Assembly (NCBI GenBank): GCA_004213995.1
Contig: SGZJ01000003.1
Location: forward strand, 1 to 64,000
Direction of reading: 5' to 3'
Origin: Flavobacteriales bacterium
GTDB lineage: Bacteria; Bacteroidota; Bacteroidia; Flavobacteriales; Flavobacteriaceae
Length of the DNA stretch: 64,000 nt
The notes beneath the pieces are model-generated. The model was not told the origin of the DNA. It did no database searches and worked only from the letters and a program-made list of their open reading frames with translations. Of the stretch, positions 20,591-29,775 are shown in pieces. How positions within the stretch are numbered: position 1 is the stretch's first letter; each line of letters begins with the position of its first letter. A program made the translations under genes and the position numbers.

Positions 20591-21784
20591 ATGTACGGAG
20601 CAATAAAATTAAATCTACAAAAAGAATTAAAAGAAATTAAAGAAGCTGGGTTATATAAAAAAGAACGTATAATCACCTCATCTCAAGATGCCATAATTAA
20701 AGTTTCAACCGGAGAAGAAGTAATTAATTTTTGTGCAAATAATTATTTAGGCCTATCAAACAACAAAGATGTAGTAAATGCAGCAAAAGATACACTAGAT
20801 TCTCATGGATTTGGAATGTCTTCGGTAAGATTTATTTGTGGAACTCAAGATATTCACAAACAATTAGAGAATAAAATTGCAGAATTTTTTCACTGTGAAG
20901 ATACTATATTATATGCTGCTGCCTTTGATGCAAACGCAGGCGTATTTGAACCTTTACTTAACAAAGAGGATGCAATTATTTCAGATTCCCTAAATCATGC
21001 ATCAATTATTGATGGTGTTCGTTTATGTAAAGCAGCAAGATATAGATATGCTAATAATGATATGATAGATTTAGAAAATCAATTGATTGAAGCTAGTAAA
21101 CAAAAACACAGATTTAAAATCATTGTTACTGATGGAGTATTTTCTATGGATGGTATTGTAGCCCAACTTGATAAAATATGTGATTTAGCTGATAAATATG
21201 ATGCATTAGTAATGGTAGATGAATGTCATGCATCAGGTTTTATTGGTAAAACTGGTAGAGGTACTATGGAGTTAAAAAATGTGTTAGGTAGAGTTGATAT
21301 AATCACTGGTACTTTAGGAAAAGCTCTTGGGGGTGCTATGGGTGGATATACTACAGGAAAGAAGGAAATTATAGAGATTCTACGACAAAGATCTAGACCT
21401 TACCTATTTTCAAACTCATTGGCTCCGACAATTGTTGGTGCAACACTTAAAGTTTTTGAAATGATTTCTAAAGACACAACTCTTAGAGATAAACTTGAAG
21501 AAAATACCAATTACTTTAGAAAAGAAATGGAAAAAGCTGGATTTGATCTCGTTGGAGCTGATGCGGCAATAGTTCCTGTCATGCTTTATGATGCGAAACT
21601 CTCTCAGGATATGGCAAACCTTTTGTTAGATGAAGGTATTTACGTAATTGGGTTTTTCTACCCTGTGGTACCAAAAGATAAAGCTAGAATCAGAGTACAA
21701 TTATCTGCAGCTCATACAAAAGAGCATCTAAACAAAGCAATTAAAGCTTTCATTAAAGTTGGAAAAAAATTAAACGTTATATAG
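20591..21784 (+). CDS. kbl: glycine C-acetyltransferase (2-amino-3-ketobutyrate CoA ligase)
   Basis: [56 protein letters not shown]. Confidence 0.97.
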   Translation: MYGAIKLNLQKELKEIKEAGLYKKERIITSSQDAIIKVSTGEEVINFCANNYLGLSNNKDVVNAAKDTLDSHGFGMSSVRFICGTQDIHKQLENKIAEFFHCEDTILYAAAFDANAGVFEPLLNKEDAIISDSLNHASIIDGVRLCKAARYRYANNDMIDLENQLIEASKQKHRFKIIVTDGVFSMDGIVAQLDKICDLADKYDALVMVDECHASGFIGKTGRGTMELKNVLGRVDIITGTLGKALGGAMGGYTTGKKEIIEILRQRSRPYLFSNSLAPTIVGATLKVFEMISKDTTLRDKLEENTNYFRKEMEKAGFDLVGADAAIVPVMLYDAKLSQDMANLLLDEGIYVIGFFYPVVPKDKARIRVQLSAAHTKEHLNKAIKAFIKVGKKLNVI

Positions 21785-21838
21785 CATATAAAATTTATTA
21801 ATTAAATTTTAATTATATTAAAAGTAAATTATAATGTC

Positions 21839-22507
21839 ATGAAACACACCAAACTTATTTTATTTTTTTCTTTTCTTGCATTGACTTGCTCAAAAGATGA
21901 AAGTGTTGATTTAATACTACATAACGCATATAATGCTGAAATTACTGTTGAACAAAACTTAAATAATGGAGTTGATATTTTAGATATTCTAGAAGCAAAC
22001 GATGTAAACTCACTTTATGGAATCGAATATAATGGAGGTTTTATATTTGATGTTAATATTGAAGACGGAAGCATGATTGTAGCTACTGATTATTCCCAAA
22101 TAGGGAGTGTTGCATGGGGTGATGTTTTTAGCCTTGATACAAGCGCTGAAATTGGTACTGGTGATGCAAATACACAAATGATAGTTGATGGGAATCAAAA
22201 TGACAACAGTACAGATGGTTTTGAGTTTGGCAGTAATGATTATGCCTTTAAAATTGTTAGTGATTTAGAATATAACGACAATAATGATTGGTTTATTCCT
22301 AGTCGTGATTCAATGAAAGCTATATTTGATAATGTTCACTCTCTTGGATTTGGAAATTTTAACGAATCCTTAATATACTGGTCCTCTACTAAAGTAGGAT
22401 ATTCGCCTTATGTAATGGGATTTAATTTTGATTCTTGGGGTGGAGAAGCGTTTTTAGGTTCGTGTGCTAGTCCAAATGGCATCCTAATAGCCAGAAAAAT
22501 TAATTAA
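21839..22507 (+). CDS. putative lipoprotein, DUF1566-like
   Basis: Signal peptide with lipobox-like LTC (LALTCSKD); YNGGFIFDVN..., IGTGDANTQMIV, WFIPSRDSMKAIF, IYWSST pattern of DUF1566/C-lectin-like proteins. Confidence 0.65.
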   Translation: MKHTKLILFFSFLALTCSKDESVDLILHNAYNAEITVEQNLNNGVDILDILEANDVNSLYGIEYNGGFIFDVNIEDGSMIVATDYSQIGSVAWGDVFSLDTSAEIGTGDANTQMIVDGNQNDNSTDGFEFGSNDYAFKIVSDLEYNDNNDWFIPSRDSMKAIFDNVHSLGFGNFNESLIYWSSTKVGYSPYVMGFNFDSWGGEAFLGSCASPNGILIARKIN

Positions 22508-22546
22508 ACAATAAGTATCAGATCAACTTGATTTCTCAATTGAGCT

Positions 22547-23956
22547 TTATTTTAATTGAATTGAAACTGTTTGATTAGTTTCTCTACTTTTTTCAGCCAT
22601 GAAACCCATAATATGACTTTCTATAGATGCATCTATTGTTGATGTTAATAAACTAGTATCTTGATTTTTTACAGCATTAATCCAATCAGTTACTAATCCC
22701 CAATCTCCACCACCATGACCACTAGCTTGATATCCATTATTTTCTTGATTAATAGAAATATTCCACTTGGTTACCTTCCCTGTTAAAAAATCTGTGTGAG
22801 TGAGTTCTGTCATATCTCCCGTTATATCTCCGTGAGAACCCATAATTCTTGTTCTTCTTCCATGATAAGATGTAAAAGCTTCCATAGAAAAATTAACTGT
22901 AATTTCATCTTCAAATTCCATTGATGTTACATAATGATCTGGCTGGTCATTTTCCATCCTATAAACACATCTGCCATAATTTGTTGTTTTTAGTTGTTCA
23001 AGAAGATATTCCTTATGTTTACTTGTATCATCAGGTAAGTCAAATACAGAAGACCAACCATCAGGTTTATTATAAATTTTTAAAGCAGAATATGGACATG
23101 TTTTTTCTACAGCACAACCATCTGTACATCTATTTGTACTACCTTCAGGTGCGTTTTCTTTTTTAAACCATTTTAGACTACCATAGGCAGCAATACTTTT
23201 ACATGGTTTGTCAATAATCCATCTGAGGATATCTAAATCATGACAAGATTTAGCAAGTATAATTGGAGTTGTTTCTTTTGAATTATGCCAATTTCCTCTT
23301 ACATATGAGTGGGACATATGAATGTGTTCAATAGGTTCTAAATGCTGGATACTTATAAGTTTACCTATAGATCCTGATCGAATCATTTCTCGTAATTTTA
23401 TAAAATACGGAGCATAGCGCAGTACATGACACACAGCAACAATTCTACCTGTTTTATTGGCTAAACTTAGGATATCTAAACATTCTTTTTCAGATGGAGA
23501 AATCGGTTTTTCTAACAAAACATCATATCCCATTTCAAGAGCTTTCATGCATGGGCCATAGTGTAAATTATCTGGGGTAGAAATAATAACTGCATCAGCG
23601 AATTTAGGTCGATTAAAAACTTGCTCCCATGTATCAAATCTATTTTTTTTTATAATATTATGTTTTTTTGAATATCGTTCATTTCGAATTGATATAGGCT
23701 CTGCTACTCCAATAACATTTAATTCTTTTGGGAATTTAATTCCATAATTTCCATAAACATTACCTCTACTGCCAGCACCCAAAGTAATAACTGTTACAGG
23801 ATTTTCAATACTAATATTTCCAATTACTTTAGAAGGAATAGGATTTGAATTAGTAACTGTTTTAGCAAACCCACTTAATGGATTAGATAGTATAGTAGCT
23901 CCACCAAGTCCAATTGATAAATTTTTTAATGCTTTTCTTCGATCAATTTTTTTCAT
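22547..23956 (-). CDS. Gfo/Idh/MocA family oxidoreductase with twin-arginine-like N-terminus
   Basis: DRRKALKNLSIGLGGATIL signal; EKPISPSEKE motif; CHDLDILRWI; internal cysteine cluster CTDGCAVEKTCPYS. Confidence 0.92.
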   Translation of the reverse strand: MKKIDRRKALKNLSIGLGGATILSNPLSGFAKTVTNSNPIPSKVIGNISIENPVTVITLGAGSRGNVYGNYGIKFPKELNVIGVAEPISIRNERYSKKHNIIKKNRFDTWEQVFNRPKFADAVIISTPDNLHYGPCMKALEMGYDVLLEKPISPSEKECLDILSLANKTGRIVAVCHVLRYAPYFIKLREMIRSGSIGKLISIQHLEPIEHIHMSHSYVRGNWHNSKETTPIILAKSCHDLDILRWIIDKPCKSIAAYGSLKWFKKENAPEGSTNRCTDGCAVEKTCPYSALKIYNKPDGWSSVFDLPDDTSKHKEYLLEQLKTTNYGRCVYRMENDQPDHYVTSMEFEDEITVNFSMEAFTSYHGRRTRIMGSHGDITGDMTELTHTDFLTGKVTKWNISINQENNGYQASGHGGGDWGLVTDWINAVKNQDTSLLTSTIDASIESHIMGFMAEKSRETNQTVSIQLK

Positions 23957-24009
23957 ACCCTAATTTACAAAATTTAGTTTTTACTTAAACTATCTAAGTT
24001 TGATCTGTT

Positions 24010-24046
24010 AAAAACAAAAAAACCCTACCAATTAAGGTAAGGTTTG
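24010..24046 (-). terminator. intrinsic terminator of the tRNA cluster (minus strand)
   Basis: Minus-strand AAACCTTACCTTAATTGGTAGGGTTTTTTTGTTTTT directly downstream of tRNA-Arg. Confidence 0.7.
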
Positions 24047-24050
24047 ATGT

Positions 24051-24123
24051 GATCGCGATAGGATTCGAACCTATGACCGTCTGCTTAGAAGGCAGATGCT
24101 CTATCCAGCTGAGCTACGCGACC
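24051..24123 (-). tRNA. tRNA-Arg (TCT)
   Basis: GGTCGCGTAGCTCAGCTGGATAGAGCATCTGCCTTCTAAGCAGACGGTCATAGGTTCGAATCCTATCGCGATC: full cloverleaf, anticodon TCT. Confidence 0.97.
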
Positions 24124-24128
24124 CTAGT

Positions 24129-24202
24129 CGGGGTGGCAGGATTCGAACCTGCGACCTCCGCGTCCCAAACGCGGCGCGATAACCGGGCTACGCTACACCC
24201 CG
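24129..24202 (-). tRNA. tRNA-Pro (TGG)
   Basis: CGGGGTGTAGCGTAGCCCGGTTATCGCGCCGCGTTTGGGACGCGGAGGTCGCAGGTTCGAATCCTGCCACCCCG; anticodon TGG. Confidence 0.97.
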
Positions 24203-24207
24203 TAGCG

Positions 24208-24296
24208 CGGAGAGACAGGGATTCGAACCCTGGGTAAGTGTTTCCACCTACGACGATTTAGCAAACCGCTCCTTTCGGCCACTCAGGCACCTCTCC
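24208..24296 (-). tRNA. tRNA-Ser (GCT)
   Basis: GGAGAGGTGCCTGAGTGGCCGAAAGGAGCGGTTTGCTAAATCGTCGTAGGTGGAAACACTTACCCAGGGTTCGAATCCCTGTCTCTCCG; long variable arm, anticodon GCT. Confidence 0.97.
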
Positions 24297-24332
24297 AATT
24301 GACTAAAATAAGTCAACAATTTTATGCGGTTG

Positions 24333-24358
24333 CAAATGTAACTTTTCATCTTAAACAA
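24333..24358 (-). promoter_or_regulatory. candidate Bacteroidota promoter for the tRNA cluster
   Basis: Minus strand TTG...TACATTTG (TAnnTTTG -7 box with upstream TTG) shortly before tRNA-Ser. Confidence 0.6.
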
Positions 24359-24388
24359 CGCAAGCTATTTATTTAAAAATTTCATGTG

Positions 24389-26437
24389 TTACTGAGGATA
24401 CTCAATTCTAATATGGAAAATATTAATAAGCTTATTAATAAGAACTTTTTTAATAACCTCAATTTCTTTAAAAGTAATGTTAGCATTAATAAACTGATCA
24501 CTATTTATTTGTTTAGAAATAATACTATTTACAAACTCGTTAATTTTTGTGAAATCTGGCTTATTTAAACTTTTAGATGCTGCCTCTACTCCATCACACA
24601 TCATGACGATTGCTGTCTCTTTAGAAAAAGGCTTAGGACCATCATACATGTATTCACGTTCATCAGGTTTAATTTCTAACTGAGAATCTTTGTTATAAAA
24701 ATAATATACTAAGCTAGTTCCGTGGTGAGTTCTTATAAAATCAATAACTCTTTCGGGAATATTGAATTTCCTAGCAATTTCTATACCTTCAATCACATGT
24801 TTTAAAATAATTTGAACACTTTCTTTTGAATTAAGTTCATCGTGTGGGTTAACACCTGTTAGTTGATTTTCAGAAAAATAAGAGGGGTTATTCATTTTCC
24901 CTATGTCATGGTACAGAGCACCTACCCTAGCTAATAGGGAATTAGCACCAACTTCATTTGCTGCGGCTTCAGCTAAGTTTGCAACACTTAAAGAATGGTT
25001 AAACGTGCCAGGTGCCTTATCGGATAAAAGTTTCAATAATTTAGAATTAGTATCTGAAAGCTCCAGTAAAGAAACATCTGAAACTAAACCAAATACTTTC
25101 TCGTAAATATAAATTAGAGGATGTACAAATAAAGTTCCTAAACCACATAAAATAAATAAAAGAAAATTTTCAAGCTTGATAAATTCAACACCACCTTCTT
25201 GAATTACAAAAAACGAAAAATAAGCCAATATATAAATAGCAGTTATTTGTGTTACTGCAATAAATAAATTAGCTCTTTTATATAAATCAGAAACAGATAA
25301 TATAGTAACTATACCAGCTATAATATTTAAAAAAATGTATTCAAAATTATTAGGAACTATAAAGCCAATTAAAAGAATTGTTACTGTATGAACAAAAAAG
25401 GATGTTCTTGAGTCAAAAAATGCTTTAAGAATTAACGGAAGTATACAAATAGGAATAACATAAATATATAATGAATTTAACTTAACAACTAGAGTTGTAA
25501 GACCTATCATTAAAACAATATTAAAATAAATAAAGGTTAGTTTGTTGTTATTTAAATAAAGTTCTTTTTTATACTTATTTAAAAATAGCAATATCATTAT
25601 TAAGCCTAATGAAACTAAAATACTGTAAGACAATATTACTAAATAATAGTTTTCTGAACTCCAATTTTCATTTTCGTACTCCTTCTCAAGAGACTTTAAA
25701 ATTATTAACTTTTCTTTATCAACAACCTCACCCTTAGAAATTATTAGAGTTTGTTTATCGATCATACCTCTAAAATTAGATATTTTAGACATCGACTCAT
25801 TATATGCATTTTCAGAAAGGCTTTTATTAAAAGATATATTTGGCTGTATAATCTCAAATAAAATAGACTTAATTCTATTTTCATAAACATTAAAGCCATT
25901 CTCAATTACTGAGTTATTGATATAGGTAGATAAATCACTAGGCATTAACAAATCAGAAAAAAATAGATTATTAATAATTATGTTGTCAGAAACTAAGGAT
26001 ATTTTTTGTTCTTTTTCATAATCATAATTTGAATCTGCAAACCCTTTATTATAAATAGCTTGTGCAATTAATTTCACAGAATTTATAATTGAATCTTCAG
26101 ATGAGGTCTTTACCAAGTTTTGAAAAAGATACTCTATACTATTATTTGTTATAGAATCTAACAATAGAGGATTAATTGTTTGATTAAAATAAACAGGTGT
26201 ATTGATTTGTATATCCTTTATCTCTTTTTCTAGGTCAATAGAGTTTTTTAATACTGCAAAATTAAATGGTGCATATAAGTTTTCAGATTGCCAAGGTTTT
26301 CCATTTTCAAAACTATATTTAAATTTTCCACTTTTTGGAAACATTGAAACAATAAGATATACTGAAAGTAATAGAAGTATAACCTTGTAAATAAAGTTGT
26401 AGTTCTTATATAACTTATTCAAATATTTGATCATCAT
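24389..26437 (-). CDS. 7TM-HD family (HDIG domain) phosphohydrolase, PgpH-like
   Basis: Several TM segments followed by LLSDKAPGTFNHSLSVANLAEAAA...ALYHDIGKMNNPSYFSENQ and HHGTSLVYYFY. Confidence 0.92.
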   Translation of the reverse strand: MMIKYLNKLYKNYNFIYKVILLLLSVYLIVSMFPKSGKFKYSFENGKPWQSENLYAPFNFAVLKNSIDLEKEIKDIQINTPVYFNQTINPLLLDSITNNSIEYLFQNLVKTSSEDSIINSVKLIAQAIYNKGFADSNYDYEKEQKISLVSDNIIINNLFFSDLLMPSDLSTYINNSVIENGFNVYENRIKSILFEIIQPNISFNKSLSENAYNESMSKISNFRGMIDKQTLIISKGEVVDKEKLIILKSLEKEYENENWSSENYYLVILSYSILVSLGLIMILLFLNKYKKELYLNNNKLTFIYFNIVLMIGLTTLVVKLNSLYIYVIPICILPLILKAFFDSRTSFFVHTVTILLIGFIVPNNFEYIFLNIIAGIVTILSVSDLYKRANLFIAVTQITAIYILAYFSFFVIQEGGVEFIKLENFLLFILCGLGTLFVHPLIYIYEKVFGLVSDVSLLELSDTNSKLLKLLSDKAPGTFNHSLSVANLAEAAANEVGANSLLARVGALYHDIGKMNNPSYFSENQLTGVNPHDELNSKESVQIILKHVIEGIEIARKFNIPERVIDFIRTHHGTSLVYYFYNKDSQLEIKPDEREYMYDGPKPFSKETAIVMMCDGVEAASKSLNKPDFTKINEFVNSIISKQINSDQFINANITFKEIEVIKKVLINKLINIFHIRIEYPQ

Positions 26438-26544
26438 TTCAGAAAATATTATATATAAATTTAACGCTATTAATATTTACAAAAAATTTTATCTAAAGAT
26501 ATTTTATATAATTTTGTTACTTTCGTGAAATAACTAAATTATAT

Positions 26545-27720
26545 ATGAAAGAAGTAGTAATAGTATCAGCAGTAAGAACTCCAATAGGTAGTTTTTTAGG
26601 AGCTTTATCTAAAGTGTCTGCACCTGAATTAGGTGCTATCGCGATTAAAGGAGCTCTAGATAAAATTAATTTAGACCCAAAAGAAGTCAACGAAGTACTA
26701 ATGGGTCATGTTGTTCAGGCAGGTGTAGGTCAAGCTCCTGCTAGACAAGCTGCATTAAAAGCTGGAATTCCTGAGCATGTTCCTTGTACTACGGTTAATA
26801 AAGTATGTTCTTCTGGAATGAAAAGTATAATGCAGGCAGCTCAGTCTATTGCTTTAGGTGATAATGAAGTTGTTATTGCAGGCGGTATGGAAAACATGAG
26901 CTTAATACCTCATTATTTTAATGCTAGAGTAGCTACTAAATTTGGATCAAAAGAAATATCTGACGGACTTCAATTAGATGGTTTAATTGATGTTTATAAC
27001 AAAGAAGCTATGGGATGCTTAGCAGATCTTTGTGCAAATGAATATAACTTATCAAAAAAAGATCAAGATGATTTTGCTGTAGAATCATACAAAAGATCAA
27101 AAATTGCGTGGGAAAGTGGTAAATTTAATAATGAAATAATTCCTGTTGAAATAAAAGACAGAAGAGGAAATATTACTATCATAGATGAAGATGAAGAGTA
27201 CAAAAACTTTAACGAAGACAAGCTTAGGTCATTAAGGCCTGTTTTTACAAAGGATGGTACAGTAACGGCGGGTAATGCATCAACAATTAATGATGGCGCG
27301 TCAGCATTGGTTATAATGAGTCTTGAAAAGTGTAAATCTTTAAATTTAGATCCTTTAGCTAAAATTATAGCTTACAGTGACGTAGCTCAAGATCCAAAGT
27401 GGTTTACAACGAGTCCTGCTAAAGCTGTTCCGAAAGTATTAGAGAAAGCAAAATTAAAGATCAGTGATATTGATTTATTTGAGTTTAATGAAGCTTTTTC
27501 AGTTGTTGGATTAGCTAATATTAAAATATTAAATATTGATAAAAGTAAGGTAAATATTAATGGTGGAGCTGTCTCGTTAGGTCATCCTTTAGGATGTTCC
27601 GGGGCAAGAATAGTAACTACCTTAATAAATACTTTAATTCAAAATGATAAAAAAACTGGACTTGCTGCAATTTGTAACGGTGGTGGTGGCGCATCATCAT
27701 TAATTATACAACTTAACTAA
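26545..27720 (+). CDS. acetyl-CoA C-acyltransferase (thiolase)
   Basis: VNKVCSSGMKSIMQAAQSI, GGMENMS, NEAFSVV, GGAVSLGHPLGCSGARI, CNGGGGASSLI. Confidence 0.96.
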   Translation: MKEVVIVSAVRTPIGSFLGALSKVSAPELGAIAIKGALDKINLDPKEVNEVLMGHVVQAGVGQAPARQAALKAGIPEHVPCTTVNKVCSSGMKSIMQAAQSIALGDNEVVIAGGMENMSLIPHYFNARVATKFGSKEISDGLQLDGLIDVYNKEAMGCLADLCANEYNLSKKDQDDFAVESYKRSKIAWESGKFNNEIIPVEIKDRRGNITIIDEDEEYKNFNEDKLRSLRPVFTKDGTVTAGNASTINDGASALVIMSLEKCKSLNLDPLAKIIAYSDVAQDPKWFTTSPAKAVPKVLEKAKLKISDIDLFEFNEAFSVVGLANIKILNIDKSKVNINGGAVSLGHPLGCSGARIVTTLINTLIQNDKKTGLAAICNGGGGASSLIIQLN

Positions 27721-27724
27721 TATA

Positions 27725-28474
27725 ATGTTATTTGGAATTTGTTTATTAAGTATTGTCCCAATGCGCGATGAGCCTAAAGATACTAGCGAATTAGTTTCTC
27801 AAGTTTTATATGGTGAAAGTTTTAAAATTATTGAACAAAGATCTAAATGGAGTTTAATAAAATTATCATTTGATGGTTACAAAGGTTGGATAGATAATAA
27901 ACAACTCGTCAAAATTGATAAGTCAACATACGAATCAATAATTTCAAAAAAAAATATTTATTCATCTGATCTTATTGAATTTATTCAATTAAAAGAAAAA
28001 GGTTTGTTAGCTATTGCTATTGGTTCTAATTTAAAAAACATAGAATTATTTAACCATCATTTTGATGGGGATTCAATCAGCTCAGTACTTCCAAAAGAAA
28101 ACATAATAAAAACTTCATTACTATTACTCAACTCTCCTTATCTTTGGGGTGGAAGGACCCCATTTGGAATTGATTGCTCTGGATTTACCCAATTAATTTA
28201 TAAAATAAATGGATATAAAATTGATAGAGATGCTAAAGATCAAGCTAAATTAGGGCAAGTTCTTAGTTTTGTACAGGAATCTGAACCTGGTGATCTTGCA
28301 TTTTTTGATAATAAAGAAGGAGATATTATACACGTGGGTATAATAATGAAAGATAACTACATTATACATGCTCACGGACATGTAAGAATCGATAGATTAG
28401 ATCAAACAGGTATTTATAATGTCGACACAAAAAAGCACACACACAAATTAAGAGTAATTAAAAAAATAATTTAA
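27725..28474 (+). CDS. C40 family peptidase (NlpC/P60) with N-terminal SH3-like domain
   Basis: SPYLWGGRTPFGIDCSGFTQLIY, GDLAFFDNKEGDIIHVGIIM, IIHAHG. Confidence 0.93.
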   Translation: MLFGICLLSIVPMRDEPKDTSELVSQVLYGESFKIIEQRSKWSLIKLSFDGYKGWIDNKQLVKIDKSTYESIISKKNIYSSDLIEFIQLKEKGLLAIAIGSNLKNIELFNHHFDGDSISSVLPKENIIKTSLLLLNSPYLWGGRTPFGIDCSGFTQLIYKINGYKIDRDAKDQAKLGQVLSFVQESEPGDLAFFDNKEGDIIHVGIIMKDNYIIHAHGHVRIDRLDQTGIYNVDTKKHTHKLRVIKKII

Positions 28475-29751
28475 TTCTCTAATTCTTCAACTTTTTCCTT
28501 CATTATTTTGTAATTAACTTCGTCATCAACAGCTGAATAAATATTTCGAAGGGTTCTAGCTGCACTAATATTATTAGTTTCTATACTCAAAATTGTCTCT
28601 AAATAAGGAATAGCTTCTTTATATAAATTATTTCTAATGTCCTGCAAATCATCATATCTATTATAATCAGCATTAGAAGTACCTAAAGAATTCATTTCTT
28701 CAATGATACCCTCTTCTTGACTTAAAATTAATGCAGCTATATTTAAATAAGCTTTTGTATAATTAGGATCAACTGAAATTGCTTTATCGTAATACATTTT
28801 AGCATTCTCAACATCATCATTATCTGCGGAAACGACTCCTAGATTAAATAAAAGATCAGCATTTGACGGATCAATTTCCAAGGCTTGAGAAATTAAAATT
28901 TTATAAGACTCAACATCACCTAGCTCCCACTTAATGTTAGATTCTAATAGAATCAAATTAATATCATTAGAATTAATTTTCTTTGCTTTATCAATATACT
29001 CTAAAGCGTTATCAGTGTTGCCCATGTTTTTATATATTGCAGCCATAGATCTAAAAACATTTAATTGAACGGATTCGGTTAATTCATCTCTTCCATCTTT
29101 ATGAGTACCAGCTTTAATAAATAAATCTCTATTTGATTCACTAGCAAATGATTGCTCTTCCCCAGATGCAATTTCAATTGCATAATAATTTGTAGTAACA
29201 CCAGTAAAACCAATATTTTCTAGTTCACTGTAAAAGTTCATAGCAACATCAAAATCTTTTATTTCAGTTGCTAATAATGCAGCATTATATAAATAAAGAG
29301 TGTCTGATGGTGAAACTCTAAATGCAGATTCAAGATTTGAGTAAGATGTCTTATAATCTTTTAAATCTAGTGCATTTTTAGCCTCTTCAACAAAATTATT
29401 AAGCATGGCTGTTTTTAATGGGCTTACTTTATCTGTATAAGTTTTGTAAGTAGAATCTTCTTCTAAAGAAATAACCTTTTTAAAGTTCTCTAATGCTATA
29501 AAAGAATCATCAAGTGATGACTCTCCATCTGCATAATAAGCAACACCTTTAATGTAATGGTATTTTGCTTTAGTTTTCAAATCTGCATTTAAAAGATCAA
29601 ACTTTTCAGCAGCTACAATATTTTCTTTGGCAGCAACAAAGTTTTTTGATTTTAAGGCTTTCTCTGCAGATTTTAATTCTTTTTTTTGTCCAAAGCCATT
29701 AAAAACTATTAAACTAAATATTAAAACTATTATTTTTTGATTTCTCATCAT
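28471..29751 (-). CDS. tetratricopeptide-repeat protein, secreted
   Basis: Signal peptide (FSLIVFNGFGQ) and repeated TPR motifs. Confidence 0.85.
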   Translation of the reverse strand: MMRNQKIIVLIFSLIVFNGFGQKKELKSAEKALKSKNFVAAKENIVAAEKFDLLNADLKTKAKYHYIKGVAYYADGESSLDDSFIALENFKKVISLEEDSTYKTYTDKVSPLKTAMLNNFVEEAKNALDLKDYKTSYSNLESAFRVSPSDTLYLYNAALLATEIKDFDVAMNFYSELENIGFTGVTTNYYAIEIASGEEQSFASESNRDLFIKAGTHKDGRDELTESVQLNVFRSMAAIYKNMGNTDNALEYIDKAKKINSNDINLILLESNIKWELGDVESYKILISQALEIDPSNADLLFNLGVVSADNDDVENAKMYYDKAISVDPNYTKAYLNIAALILSQEEGIIEEMNSLGTSNADYNRYDDLQDIRNNLYKEAIPYLETILSIETNNISAARTLRNIYSAVDDEVNYKIMKEKVEELEN

Positions 29752-29775
29752 TTTTAAAAATTGGGGTTAATTATT

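Noticed and set aside
24049-24237. 62-aa plus-strand ORF (GFEPATSASQTRRDNRATLHP...)
   Set aside because: It is the antisense translation of the tRNA-Arg/tRNA-Pro/tRNA-Ser genes, a well-known spurious ORF type.
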